Origin: VAZQ01 sp963739385
GTDB lineage: Bacteria; Pseudomonadota; Alphaproteobacteria; Rhizobiales; Xanthobacteraceae
NCBI GenBank assembly: GCA_963739385.1
Contig: CAVUAI010000001.1
Span: forward strand, 1 to 64,000
Direction of reading: 5' to 3'
Length of the DNA: 64,000 nt
How positions within the stretch are numbered: the stretch's first letter is position 1; each line of letters starts with the position of its first letter. The notes beneath the pieces are model-generated. The model was not told the DNA's origin and made no database searches. It was given only the letters and a program-made list of their open reading frames with translations. A program made the translations under genes and the position numbers. Positions 44,118-53,139 of this stretch are shown here, piece by piece.

Positions 44118-44842
44118 GGGATCTCGACCTTGCCGCCGAGATAGCTCGCGATCACCCGAGGATCGTGAATCATGTCCGCCGCGGGACCGTGATAGGCGAC
44201 ACCCCCGGTCTCGAGCACATAACCGTAGTCCGCCGTCTCGAGCGCGGCGCGGGCGTTCTGTTCGACCAGTAGAATCGATACCCCAAGCTCGCGCAGGCTC
44301 ATCACGATGCGAAGTATCTCACGCACGATCAGCGGCGCAAGGCCGAGGCTCGGCTCGTCGAGCAGCAGCAGCCGCGGTTTCGCCATCAGCGCGCGTCCCA
44401 AGGCCAGCATCTGGCGCTCGCCGCCGGAGAGCGTGCCGGCGAGCTGGCCGCGACGCTCCGCCAGGCGCCCGAAACGCGCGTAGATGTCCTGCCGATCCTT
44501 TTCGACGCCGGCGCGGTCCTTCCAGCGGGTATAGGCGCCCAGCATCAGGTTGTCGGCGACGGTCATGTCGCCGAACAGCTCGCGGCGCTCCGGAACAAGG
44601 CACATTCCCCGGCGGACGCGTTCCTCGGTGCTGAGAAAATGCAGGTCGGTGCCGTCGTATCGGATCTCTCCCCGCGCGGGCAACAGGCCCATCACGGCGC
44701 CGAGCAGCGTGGTCTTGCCCGCGCCATTTGGCCCGATCACCGTCACGATCTGGCCGGCGTCCAGGCGCAGCGATACTCCGGCTACGGCCTCGACCTTGCC
44801 GTAGCTGACGTGAAGGTCGGATACGCACAGCAGCTCGGTCAC
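44114..44842 (-). CDS. livF: Liv-type ABC transporter ATPase, LivF-like (system 2)
   Basis: A 242-residue ATPase with Walker A GPNGAGKTT, signature LSGGERQM and Walker B LLLLDEPSLGLAPL, the LivF form. It overlaps both the CoA ligase gene and the LivM-LivG fusion gene by four bases. It belongs to a second importer that is not a recent copy of system 1: the permease architecture and gene order differ. Confidence 0.93.
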   Translation of the reverse strand: MTELLCVSDLHVSYGKVEAVAGVSLRLDAGQIVTVIGPNGAGKTTLLGAVMGLLPARGEIRYDGTDLHFLSTEERVRRGMCLVPERRELFGDMTVADNLMLGAYTRWKDRAGVEKDRQDIYARFGRLAERRGQLAGTLSGGERQMLALGRALMAKPRLLLLDEPSLGLAPLIVREILRIVMSLRELGVSILLVEQNARAALETADYGYVLETGGVAYHGPAADMIHDPRVIASYLGGKVEIP

Positions 44843-46605
44843 ACCACACCGCCGAGATATGCTTCCTGCACCCGCGGCTCGGCACGGATTTGGGCGGGCA
44901 GGCCTTCCGCAAGCTTGGCGCCGAAGTCCATCACCACGATCCGGTCGACCAGATTCATGACGAACTCCATGTCGTGCTCGACCAGGATGATCGTCAGGCC
45001 TTCGCGGCGCAACGAGCGCAGCAGGTCGGATAGCGCCTGCTTCTCGAGCCGCCGCAGCCCGGCCGCGGGCTCGTCCAGCACGACGATGATGGGGTCAGCC
45101 GCGAGCGCGCGTGCGACTTCAAGCAATCTTTGTTGACCCAGGGGCAGGTTGCCTGCGAGCTCGGCGAACTTGTCGGCGAGCCCGACTCGTCGCAACTGCT
45201 GCAGTGCTTCGAGGGAGGCGGCGTTTTCCTCGGTACGATCGAAACGCAGCGCGCCGGCGAGGAAGCCGGAACGGGTGCGGGCATAGGTTCCGAGCAGGAC
45301 GTTGTCGAGCAGAGTCATGTTCGGCCGCAGCTTTACGTGCTGGAACGTGCGCGCGATGCCCTTGATGGCGATGCGGCGAGGCGGAAGCTTGGTAATGTCG
45401 TCGGCGAGAAAGATGATCCGACCTTGCGTCGGCTTCAACGTACCGGTGATGAGGTTGAGCAAGGTGCTCTTGCCGGCGCCGTTGGGACCGATGAGACCGA
45501 GAACCTCGCCCGCCCTGACCTCGAAGCTCACGTCGTTGACTGCGACGAGTCCGCCGAAGCGTTTGCTGGCGCCTTCGACCTTCAGCAGCGATGTATCGGC
45601 GAGGCAGGGGGCGCGGCGTGGAAGCGGCGGTGCCTCCGACGGCAGCTTGCGTTTGATCCGCGGCAGATAGCGTTTGATCCAGGGTACGATCCCGCCGCGC
45701 GCCCACTGCATCAGGACGATGAACAGCGCTCCGAACACGACGACTTCGAGCTGGGCGCTGTAACGGGTGAACGCCGGCAGGATGTCCTGCAGGCCGTTCT
45801 TGAGCAACGTGATGACCGCAGCTCCGACCACCGCGCCGACGATGTGGCCGGCACCGCCGACGAACGCCATCAGCAGCAGTTCGATGCCCGGCCTGATGTC
45901 AAATGGGGCGGGGTTTACGTAACGCTGCATGTGCGCGTACAGCCAGCCCGAGATGCCGGCGAGCAGTCCGGCCAGTACGAACACCGCCAGTCGCATGCGG
46001 AACGAATCCACGGCGAGGCTTTCGACCATGGCGCTGCCGCCGCGCAGACTGCGGATGGCCCGGCCCTGGCGGGAATCGAGCAGGTTCCTGCAAAGCAGCA
46101 TGATCAGGCCGAGCCCGATCCAGATGAAATAGTAGATCGCGGTCGTGCTCGCGAGCGAGAACGGGCCGATGCTGATCGGAGGAATCCCGGAGAGCCCGCT
46201 GTAGCGGCCGAGTGCGTCGATATTTCCGAACAGGAAGTAGATGGCGATGCCCCAGGCAATGGTGCTGAGCGGCAGAAAATGACCGCCGAGGCGCAGCGTC
46301 GCCGCGCCAAGGACGGTCGCTACCACGCCGGTCAACGCCAGCGCCAGCACCAGCCCGATCCAGGGCGAGCCGCCGTGAACCGCCGTGTACCAGGCCGTCG
46401 CATAGGCGCCGATGCCGACGAAAGCGGCCTGCCCGAACGACGTGAGGCCGCCCACCCCCGTCAGCAGCACGAGACCCAGGGCCGCGAACGAATACACACC
46501 GATATAGTTCATCAGCGTGATCGTGAAGCTTCCGAGGATGGCGGGAGCCACCGCAATGAAGACGACGGCGAGAGCCAGCAGAAAGTGCGGCCAGGCGCGC
46601 GTCAC
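44839..46605 (-). CDS. LivM-LivG fusion: permease and ATPase in one chain
   Basis: A 588-residue protein. The first 310 residues form a LivM-like permease (GVGGLTSFGQAAFVGIGAYATAW; coupling loop around RSLRGGSAMVESLAVDS). A short basic linker (WIKRYLPRIKRKLPSE) leads to a LivG-like ATPase with Walker A GPNGAGKST and Walker B VVLDEPAAGLRR. The start is a GTG whose last two bases overlap the livH stop (GTGA). A much longer open frame continues upstream, but that part is only an alternative frame of livH. LivM-LivG fusions are known in other proteobacteria, so this is probably functional. Confidence 0.9.
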   Translation of the reverse strand: MTRAWPHFLLALAVVFIAVAPAILGSFTITLMNYIGVYSFAALGLVLLTGVGGLTSFGQAAFVGIGAYATAWYTAVHGGSPWIGLVLALALTGVVATVLGAATLRLGGHFLPLSTIAWGIAIYFLFGNIDALGRYSGLSGIPPISIGPFSLASTTAIYYFIWIGLGLIMLLCRNLLDSRQGRAIRSLRGGSAMVESLAVDSFRMRLAVFVLAGLLAGISGWLYAHMQRYVNPAPFDIRPGIELLLMAFVGGAGHIVGAVVGAAVITLLKNGLQDILPAFTRYSAQLEVVVFGALFIVLMQWARGGIVPWIKRYLPRIKRKLPSEAPPLPRRAPCLADTSLLKVEGASKRFGGLVAVNDVSFEVRAGEVLGLIGPNGAGKSTLLNLITGTLKPTQGRIIFLADDITKLPPRRIAIKGIARTFQHVKLRPNMTLLDNVLLGTYARTRSGFLAGALRFDRTEENAASLEALQQLRRVGLADKFAELAGNLPLGQQRLLEVARALAADPIIVVLDEPAAGLRRLEKQALSDLLRSLRREGLTIILVEHDMEFVMNLVDRIVVMDFGAKLAEGLPAQIRAEPRVQEAYLGGVV

Positions 46606-47669
46606 GCTTCGCCCTCGCGTTCCTCTTCTTCGGCTTCCTCCTCGACCGTGCCGCCGGAGATCAGGGACTGCCAGATGAGAATAGGAATGAGCGCCCCGAA
46701 TACGATGACCTCTTTCAGTGCGCTGCTCCAGAACGCGGCGTAACTCTCCAGCAGGCCGACGAAGATCGCGCCCGCCGCCGCGGCGGGATAACTGACCAAT
46801 CCTCCGATGATGGCGCCGACGAAGGCCTTGAGCCCGATGAGAAAACCGGAATCGTAGTAGAGCGTCGTCACCGGCCCGATCAGGATGCCGGAAATCCCGG
46901 CCAGCGCTGATGCCAGCAGGAAAGCGATTGCGCCCGTGCTCGAGGGTTGAATGCCCACGAGCCTCGCGCCGATGCGGTTGACCGCGGTTGCCCGCAAGGC
47001 CTTGCCGGTGAGCGTGTGCTCGAAGAACAGAAACAGCAGGAAGCTGAAGATGGCGGAGCTCGCCAGGATCAGAATGCTCTGACCGGAAATCATCAGCGGA
47101 CCGACGTCGAAGAACGCGCTGGTGACCGGCTGCGTGCGGAAGCCTTCCGGGCCGAAGTAAAGCAGCGCCAGTCCGGACATCGCGAAATGCACTGCCACGG
47201 CAATGATGAGGAGCACCAGAACCGAGGCGTCGGCGAGCGGCTGAAATGCGATGCGGTAGAGGAGCGGCGAGATCGGCAGGACGATCGCAAGGGTCAGCGC
47301 GATTTCGGCCCACATCGGCAGTTGGCGGCCTGACAGAATCCAAACGAGCGCCACCGGCACCGCGGGCAGTACGGCGTTCAGCAGTAGCGCTCTCGGCAAC
47401 CGGCGCAGCTGTGCGCGCCGCGCCAGGGCGTAGACCTCCATCGCGGTCGCGATCGCAGCGAGCGTCAGGACGAGCCAGACCGTGCCGGGAAGCTGGCGCA
47501 GCTGCAGCGCGGCGAGCGTCAGCGCGGAGTAGCCGACCACGTCCCCGAACGGGACGAAGATCACGCGCGTGACCAGGAAGATCAGCACCGTGCCGAGGGC
47601 GACCAGCACGTAGATGGCGCCGGTGGTGATTCCGTCCTGGGCCAGGAGAAGGGCGATCTCGAAGGTCAT
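46602..47669 (-). CDS. livH: Liv-type ABC transporter permease, LivH-like (system 2)
   Basis: A 355-residue permease, longer than system 1 LivH because of an insert after the second span (WILSGRQLPMWAEIALTLAIVLPISPLLYRI region). The LivH start AQDGITTGAIYVLVALGTVLIFLVT and coupling loop KALRATAVNRIGARLVGIQ are present. The C-terminus is acidic (VEEEAEEEEREGEA). It overlaps the LivM-LivG fusion start. The receptor gene lies 118 bases upstream. Confidence 0.9.
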   Translation of the reverse strand: MTFEIALLLAQDGITTGAIYVLVALGTVLIFLVTRVIFVPFGDVVGYSALTLAALQLRQLPGTVWLVLTLAAIATAMEVYALARRAQLRRLPRALLLNAVLPAVPVALVWILSGRQLPMWAEIALTLAIVLPISPLLYRIAFQPLADASVLVLLIIAVAVHFAMSGLALLYFGPEGFRTQPVTSAFFDVGPLMISGQSILILASSAIFSFLLFLFFEHTLTGKALRATAVNRIGARLVGIQPSSTGAIAFLLASALAGISGILIGPVTTLYYDSGFLIGLKAFVGAIIGGLVSYPAAAAGAIFVGLLESYAAFWSSALKEVIVFGALIPILIWQSLISGGTVEEEAEEEEREGEA

Positions 47670-47787
47670 GGCGGAAACGAGAGCGCAATCGATTGCAAAG
47701 CGTCGCTGCGCGATCCGGGTGTCGAGCCTGGATCGCGCCGCACTCTTGCGGACATCTTACGAGATGGTCAGCGAGATCGATGCCCGC

Positions 47788-48936
47788 TCAGGGTATCAGC
47801 TTCCATTCGCCGTTGCGCAACTGAACCAGAACGCGGGAGCGCTGGTCGACGCCGAAGAAATCGCCCGGCTTGAAATTGTAGATAGCATGCGTTCCGACGA
47901 CCTCGCGGACGGAGAGCAGCGCGTCGCGCAGCTCCTGCCGGAATTCCGGCGTGCCCGGTTGCGCCTTCTGGAGCGCCCGTTTCGCCGCATCAAGGAACAC
48001 GAGCCAGGCGTCGAAAGAGTAGGCGGAGAACCCGTCCGACGTCGGGGCATTGTTGGTCTGCTGGTAGACCGAGCGGAACTGCAGCGCGATTTTCTTGGTC
48101 GGATATTCGTCCGGAAGCTGTTCGGCCACGATCACGGGCCCGGTCGGAGCAACGACACCTTCTACCGCTTTTCCGCCGACCCGGACGAAATCCGGGTTGA
48201 TCAGCGCGTGGGTGCCGTAGAGCCCGCCCTTGTACCCGCGCTCGGCGAGCGCGAGGTACGGCAACGCTCCCGGGGTGCCGGATCCGCCGGTGATCACCGC
48301 GTCCGGCCGGGTCGCCACGATCTTCAGGGTCTGGGCGGTGACGGACGTGTCCGCGCGCGCGTAGCGCTCGTTGGTGAGAACATCGATGGCGGCACCGCCG
48401 ACATTCTTCATCAGCGCGTCGTAGACGAGGTCGCCCCAGGAATCGCTGAAGCCGATGTAGCCAACCTTCTTGACGTTGTCCTTCTTCATGCGCTCGACGA
48501 CGGCGGCAACCATGAGCGGTGGCGGCTGGGGAATCGAGATCAGCCATTGCCCGTCGCCACCGGGCGGTTGGCTCGCGGGCGTCAGCGAGACGATCGGCGT
48601 CTTGCTCTCCGCCGCCACCACGGCCATGGCGACGGTGCCGGGCACGCCCGACGTGCCCATCAGCACATCGGCTTTTTCTTCCTGCACGAGCTTGCGGGCG
48701 TTGCGCGTCGCTGCCGACGGGTCGGAGGCGTCGTCGAGACGGATCAGCTTGATCTTGTGTTCGCCGATCGAACTGGCATAGGCGTAGGCGGCCAGGATTC
48801 CTTTCTCGTATGGAATTCCGATCGAGGCGCCGGGTCCGCTCAACGAGGTGACAAAGCCGACGGTGATGTCGGCGGCGAAGCCGGAACTGGCCGTCGATAG
48901 GAAAATTGTCGCAGCAGCGGCGAGGCGGGACAGCAT
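47788..48936 (-). CDS. Liv-type ABC substrate-binding protein (system 2)
   Basis: A 382-residue receptor. The signal peptide ends near SGFAADI, and ITVGFVTSLSGPGASIGIPYEKG is the LivK-type start. VVESKTPIVSLTP-like and SDGFSAYSFDAWLVFLDA blocks resemble the receptors of aromatic-acid importers. The ATG at 48936 has GGGGAG nine bases upstream; the frame extending to 49185 has no signal peptide. It is divergent from the Rieske oxygenase operon, with 123 bases between. Confidence 0.88.
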   Translation of the reverse strand: MLSRLAAAATIFLSTASSGFAADITVGFVTSLSGPGASIGIPYEKGILAAYAYASSIGEHKIKLIRLDDASDPSAATRNARKLVQEEKADVLMGTSGVPGTVAMAVVAAESKTPIVSLTPASQPPGGDGQWLISIPQPPPLMVAAVVERMKKDNVKKVGYIGFSDSWGDLVYDALMKNVGGAAIDVLTNERYARADTSVTAQTLKIVATRPDAVITGGSGTPGALPYLALAERGYKGGLYGTHALINPDFVRVGGKAVEGVVAPTGPVIVAEQLPDEYPTKKIALQFRSVYQQTNNAPTSDGFSAYSFDAWLVFLDAAKRALQKAQPGTPEFRQELRDALLSVREVVGTHAIYNFKPGDFFGVDQRSRVLVQLRNGEWKLIP

Positions 48937-49059
48937 GTCGAGATACTCCCCGTGCAGGAGACCATGGCCAGAGATTTGCTTTAACCTTAAGGCATCTGCA
49001 CAGGCAGGCAAGCGGCAATCGGGCGCAGCCGCGTGCCGCTTGAGCGCGTTGGGCCAAGC

Positions 49060-50031
49060 ATGACGGACGCCGACCGGTTCGATCTCATCGTCACTGCGGC
49101 GCATGCCGAGACGCCATTGATCCGTGCGATCCGGTTGGCACGCCCGGACGGCGGGGCGCTGCCATCCTGGGCGGCGGGCGCCCATATCGATGTGCGTCTG
49201 CCCGGCGGCGACACACGCTCCTATTCATTGATCAACGCGTCTTGCGATCCGGCGGCGACGATCGCGCCGCGCTCCTATCTCCTGGGCGTGCGACTGGAGG
49301 AGCCGAGTCAGGGTGGTTCGACCTACATGCACTCGCTCAATGTGGGAGACGTCGTCACGGCTGCTGCCCCCTCCAACAACTTCGCACTGCAACCGAGTTC
49401 CAGACCGATCGTGCTGCTCGCGGGGGGAGTCGGCGTTACGCCGGTCGTCTCCATGGCGGCGCACCTGACGGCGAGCGGACATCCGTACCGGTTCGTTTAT
49501 GCCGGACGCACGCGCGCGCATCTCGCCTTTTTGTCCGAGATCGAAGCCTTGGCAGGGGACAGGCTGACGATTCATACTGACGATGCATCGGGAATCTTCG
49601 ACGTGAAGACGCTGATCCAGTCGCTCACCGCCGACGAACCGCTCTATTGCTGCGGCCCGCGGCCCATGATCGACGCGGCCATTGCGCACACCGAGGCGTT
49701 CGGCTGGGCGCAGGGGCGCCTGCGCTTCGAGCTTTTCACCTCGGCTGCCCCCCGGCCAGGCGACGCGTCCTTCGAGGTGGTGCTGAATGGCTCGGGCCAG
49801 ACGTTTCTCATCCCGGCCGACAAGACCATCCTGGGCGTTCTCATCGAAGCCGGCCTCGATCCGCTGCACGACTGCAAGCGCGGCGACTGCGGCATTTGCC
49901 AGGTCGGCGTGATCGAGGGCGTCCCGGACCATCGCGATTGCGTCCTGTCCGCTTCCGAGCGGGAGGCGGGCAAGCTGATGCAGATCTGTGTCTCGCGCTC
50001 CAAGACGCCGAGACTCGTGCTCGATCTCTGA
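49060..50031 (+). CDS. Oxygenase reductase (FMN/NAD and 2Fe-2S, phthalate-dioxygenase-reductase type)
   Basis: A 323-residue class IA-type electron-transfer reductase. The N-terminal flavin domain has RSYSLINA. The NAD domain has LLAGGVGVTPVVSMAAHL and LYCCGPRPMID. The C-terminal plant-type 2Fe-2S domain has HDCKRGDCGICQVG (C-x4-C-x2-C) and a fourth Cys in HRDCVLS. This order is that of VanB/phthalate dioxygenase reductase. It supplies electrons from NADH to the Rieske oxygenase encoded 17 bases downstream. The ATG at 49060 is preferred to 49033. Confidence 0.93.
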   Translation: MTDADRFDLIVTAAHAETPLIRAIRLARPDGGALPSWAAGAHIDVRLPGGDTRSYSLINASCDPAATIAPRSYLLGVRLEEPSQGGSTYMHSLNVGDVVTAAAPSNNFALQPSSRPIVLLAGGVGVTPVVSMAAHLTASGHPYRFVYAGRTRAHLAFLSEIEALAGDRLTIHTDDASGIFDVKTLIQSLTADEPLYCCGPRPMIDAAIAHTEAFGWAQGRLRFELFTSAAPRPGDASFEVVLNGSGQTFLIPADKTILGVLIEAGLDPLHDCKRGDCGICQVGVIEGVPDHRDCVLSASEREAGKLMQICVSRSKTPRLVLDL

Positions 50032-50048
50032 TCTTGAAGAGAGGCTCC

Positions 50049-51362
50049 ATGGCCAGATATCGCGACAATGCCGAAGCAGTCCGCAACCTGGTGCGCGATA
50101 CGGAAGTGCATCGCGACGTCTATATCGACGAGGAGGTCTTTCAGCTCGAGATGGAGCATCTCTTCGCCAATACCTGGGTGTATGTGGGACACGACAGCCA
50201 GGTGCCGAACCCGGGCGACTATTTCGGAACCACCATCGGCACGCAGCCCATCCTGATGGTTCGCCATACCGACAACGCGGTGAAGGTGTTGCACAATCGC
50301 TGCCCGCACAAGGGCACGCGCATCACCACCGAGTCGTGCGGCAATGCCGGAAAGTTCTTCCGCTGCCCTTATCACGCCTGGACCTTCAGGACCGACGGAT
50401 CGCTGCTCGCGATTCCCCTGCGCAAGGGCTATGAGCATACCGGGCTCGAGAACAGCCATGCCGCCAAGGGGATGAGCGCCGTGCGGCAGGCCCGCAACTA
50501 TCGCGGCTTCGTGTTCGCAAAGCTCAACGACACCGGTCCCGGCTTTGAGGAATTCTTCGGCGAGAGCCTGACCAGCATCGACAACATGGTCGACCGATCG
50601 CCCGCCGGCAGGCTCGAGGTGGCGGGCGGCGTGCTGCGCTACATGCACAACTGCAATTGGAAGATGCTGGTCGAGAACCAGACCGACACCTGCCATCCGA
50701 TGGTCGCGCACGAATCGTCGGCCGGCACCGCGATCGAGGTCTGGAAGCAGGCGCCGCCCGGCGCCAGGAAGCCGATGGCGGTCGAGATCTATGCCCCGTT
50801 CATGGCGCCCTACGAGTTCTTCGAGAACATGGGCATCCGCGTGTGGCCCAACGGCCATGGCCACACCGGGGTGCACCACTCGATCCATTCCGACTACTCG
50901 GCGGTGCCGGGATATTTCGACAAGATGATTGCCGCCTACGGCGAAGAGCGCGCCAAGGCCATTCTCGACGAGAACCGCCACAACACCATCTATTTTCCAA
51001 ATCTCATGGTCAAAGGACCCATCCAGCTGCTGCGCCTGTTCAAGCCCATCGCCGCCAACAAGACGCTGGTCGAATCCTGGACCTTCCGCCTGGTCGATGC
51101 GCCCGATCTGCTGCTGGAGCGTACGCTCATGTACAATCGCCTCATCAATGCGCCGACCTCCGTGGTCGGGCATGATGACGTCGAGATGTACGAACGCGCG
51201 CAGGAAGGGCTACACGTCGATGCCAACCAGTGGGTCAACGTGCAGCGGCTTTACGATCCGGCGGAACAGCCCGACGTGACCGCCGTCACCAACGGCACCA
51301 CGGAATGGCAGATGCGCAACCAGTTTCGCGCCTGGTCGAAGTTCATGACCTTGTCGATGTGA
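50049..51362 (+). CDS. Rieske ring-hydroxylating oxygenase, alpha subunit
   Basis: A 437-residue catalytic subunit. The Rieske cluster ligands are in NRCPHKG and FRCPYHAWTF (C-x-H and C-x2-H). The mononuclear iron site is in DTCHPMVAH, with the Asp later in the chain. The protein belongs to the family of aryl carboxylate and related dioxygenases that insert O2 into aromatic rings. The alpha C-terminal residues are followed directly by the beta gene. The substrate cannot be named from sequence. GAGGCTCC precedes the ATG. Confidence 0.94.
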   Translation: MARYRDNAEAVRNLVRDTEVHRDVYIDEEVFQLEMEHLFANTWVYVGHDSQVPNPGDYFGTTIGTQPILMVRHTDNAVKVLHNRCPHKGTRITTESCGNAGKFFRCPYHAWTFRTDGSLLAIPLRKGYEHTGLENSHAAKGMSAVRQARNYRGFVFAKLNDTGPGFEEFFGESLTSIDNMVDRSPAGRLEVAGGVLRYMHNCNWKMLVENQTDTCHPMVAHESSAGTAIEVWKQAPPGARKPMAVEIYAPFMAPYEFFENMGIRVWPNGHGHTGVHHSIHSDYSAVPGYFDKMIAAYGEERAKAILDENRHNTIYFPNLMVKGPIQLLRLFKPIAANKTLVESWTFRLVDAPDLLLERTLMYNRLINAPTSVVGHDDVEMYERAQEGLHVDANQWVNVQRLYDPAEQPDVTAVTNGTTEWQMRNQFRAWSKFMTLSM

Positions 51363-51856
51363 CGGGGCCGACGGTGCAGGCGCCCACCGACCAGCAACTG
51401 ATCGATTTCGTCGTCCGCGAGGCGCGGCTGATCGACCAGCAGCGGTTCGAGGAATGGCTCGACCTGTTCACCGAGGATGGCGTCTACTGGATGCCGCTGG
51501 AATGGGGTCAGACCGATCCCCGGCTGACCGCATCGCTGATGTACGAGGACAAATTGCTGCTCAAGATCCGGATCGAGCGCCTCAAAGGCAACCGGACGTT
51601 CTCGCAGAAGCCGAAGAGCCGATGCCACCACGTGTTGCAGACGCCGCAAATCGACCGCCGCGATGCGGCGGGAAACGAATTCGTGACCTGGACGCCGATG
51701 CACTACGTCGAGACGCGTCTCGACGAGCAGACGCTCTTTGCGGCCTGGGCCACGCATACCCTGGCGATGGTCGACGGCAATCTCCGGATCAGGCTCAAGC
51801 GGGTGGATATCGTCAATTGCGACGCGGCCTTCGGCAATATCCAGCTCTTCATGTGA
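51359..51856 (+). CDS. Rieske ring-hydroxylating oxygenase, beta subunit
   Basis: A 165-residue small subunit with the scytalone-dehydratase/SnoaL-like fold. It is recognised by LIDFVVREARLIDQQRFEEWLDLFTEDGVYWMPL and the C-terminal VDGNLRIRLKRVDIVNCDAAFGNIQLFM. It is structural and stabilises the alpha3beta3 hexamer. A GTG overlaps the alpha stop (GTGA). Another GTG lies 15 bases further in. No separate ribosome binding site is seen, which fits translational coupling. Confidence 0.92.
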   Translation: MTGPTVQAPTDQQLIDFVVREARLIDQQRFEEWLDLFTEDGVYWMPLEWGQTDPRLTASLMYEDKLLLKIRIERLKGNRTFSQKPKSRCHHVLQTPQIDRRDAAGNEFVTWTPMHYVETRLDEQTLFAAWATHTLAMVDGNLRIRLKRVDIVNCDAAFGNIQLFM

Positions 51857-51956
51857 TGCCGGCGATGGCCGTCCGCACATCCGTGTCTCGCGCTGGCTGC
51901 ATCCCCTTTCGTCCGCAGCGCCGCCGGACGGCGGCGGCGAAAACGCGTGATGCGGC

Positions 51957-53139
51957 ATGAACGGCGCCGCGCTTGTGCGCAGTGCCTACGACGGCGTGGT
52001 CGCCTGCGTGCCGGTGACGGTTCCCTATCGGCGTTTTTCCACGAACAGTGCGCATTGGTGGATCGGCCGAGCGTTGCACGGCCTCATCACGCAGGCCAGG
52101 TTGCGACCGGGCGACATCGACGGCCTCGTGGTCTCGAGCTTCACCCTCGGACCGGATACCGCGATTGGCCTGACCCAGCATTTCGGTCTCTCGCCGCGCT
52201 GGCTCGATCACGTGCCATTCGGCGGCGCGAGCGGGATCGTGGCGCTGCGCCGGGCGGCGCGCGCCGTGCAGGCCGGTGACGCCGATATCGTGGCCTGCGT
52301 CGGAGCGGATACCAACCACGTGGATTCATTCCGCAAGACGCTCTCCACGTTCTCCCGCTTCGCGCAGGATGCGGTCTACCCGTATGGATCGGGCGGGGCG
52401 AACGCTTCGTTCGCTCTGATCACCAGGAACTACATGAACAAGTTCGGCGCCACGCGCGAGGATTTCGGAAAAATCTGCATCGCGCAACGCGACAACGCGC
52501 TCTCCACGCCGCACGCATTGATGAAGAAGAGGCTCACGCTCGATGCATATATGTCGGCGCGGCCCATTGCCGACCCGCTCCACCTGTTCGACTGCGTGAT
52601 GCCGTGCGCGGGAGCCGAAGGCTTGCTGGTCTGCCGGGAGGACATTGCGAAATCGCTCAATCTCGGGGGGACGCGCGTGCTGGCGACGATCGAGCGGCAC
52701 AATGCCTATCCCGATGATCCCATCCAGATCCGCGGTGGGTGGGCCGTCGACGTCGACGAGCTTTGGGCGATGTCCGGCGTCGGTGTCGGCGACATCGACC
52801 TGCTCGAAACCTACGACGACTATCCCGTCATCTCGATGATGCAGTTCGAGGATCTCGGGTTCTGCGCGAAAGGCGAGGGGCCGGATTTCGTGCGCGCGCA
52901 CAGCCTGACCAACGATGGGACATTCCCGCACAATACGTCGGGAGGCCAGTTGTCCGTCGGCCAGGCCGGCGCCGCCGGGGGGTTTCTCGGGCTGGTGGAA
53001 GCGATGCGTCAGTTGACGGGAAAGCCGCTCGGGGCGCCGGTGGCCAGACGCGACGGTCGGCGTCGTATCCGGCTTCGGCATGATCAACTACGATCGCGGC
53101 CTGTCGTCGGCCGCCGCCATTCTCGCGAGGGCTCCGTGA
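51957..53139 (+). pseudogene. Thiolase-like (Ltp2-type aldolase candidate), frameshifted near 3' end
   Basis: A thiolase-fold protein of about 393 residues. The nucleophile Cys of true thiolases is replaced (FGGASG near residue 90), the HDCFT-like motif is ETYDDYP, and the last block reads GGQLSVGQAGAAGG where GHPxGATG is usual. Missing Cys/His and pairing with a DUF35 gene resemble Ltp2-type retro-aldolases. At about 53045 one extra G shifts the frame: the expected end VGVVSGFGMINYDRG continues in the next frame to a TGA at 53137-53139. As sequenced, translation instead runs into the next gene and would make an 808-residue fusion. Error or real frameshift is undecided. Confidence 0.72.

Noticed and set aside
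46606..47688. N-terminal 361 residues of a 949-residue minus-strand open frame
   Set aside because: They are the shadow frame of livH, rich in Arg and His, with no membrane spans. The real fusion starts at the GTG at 46605.
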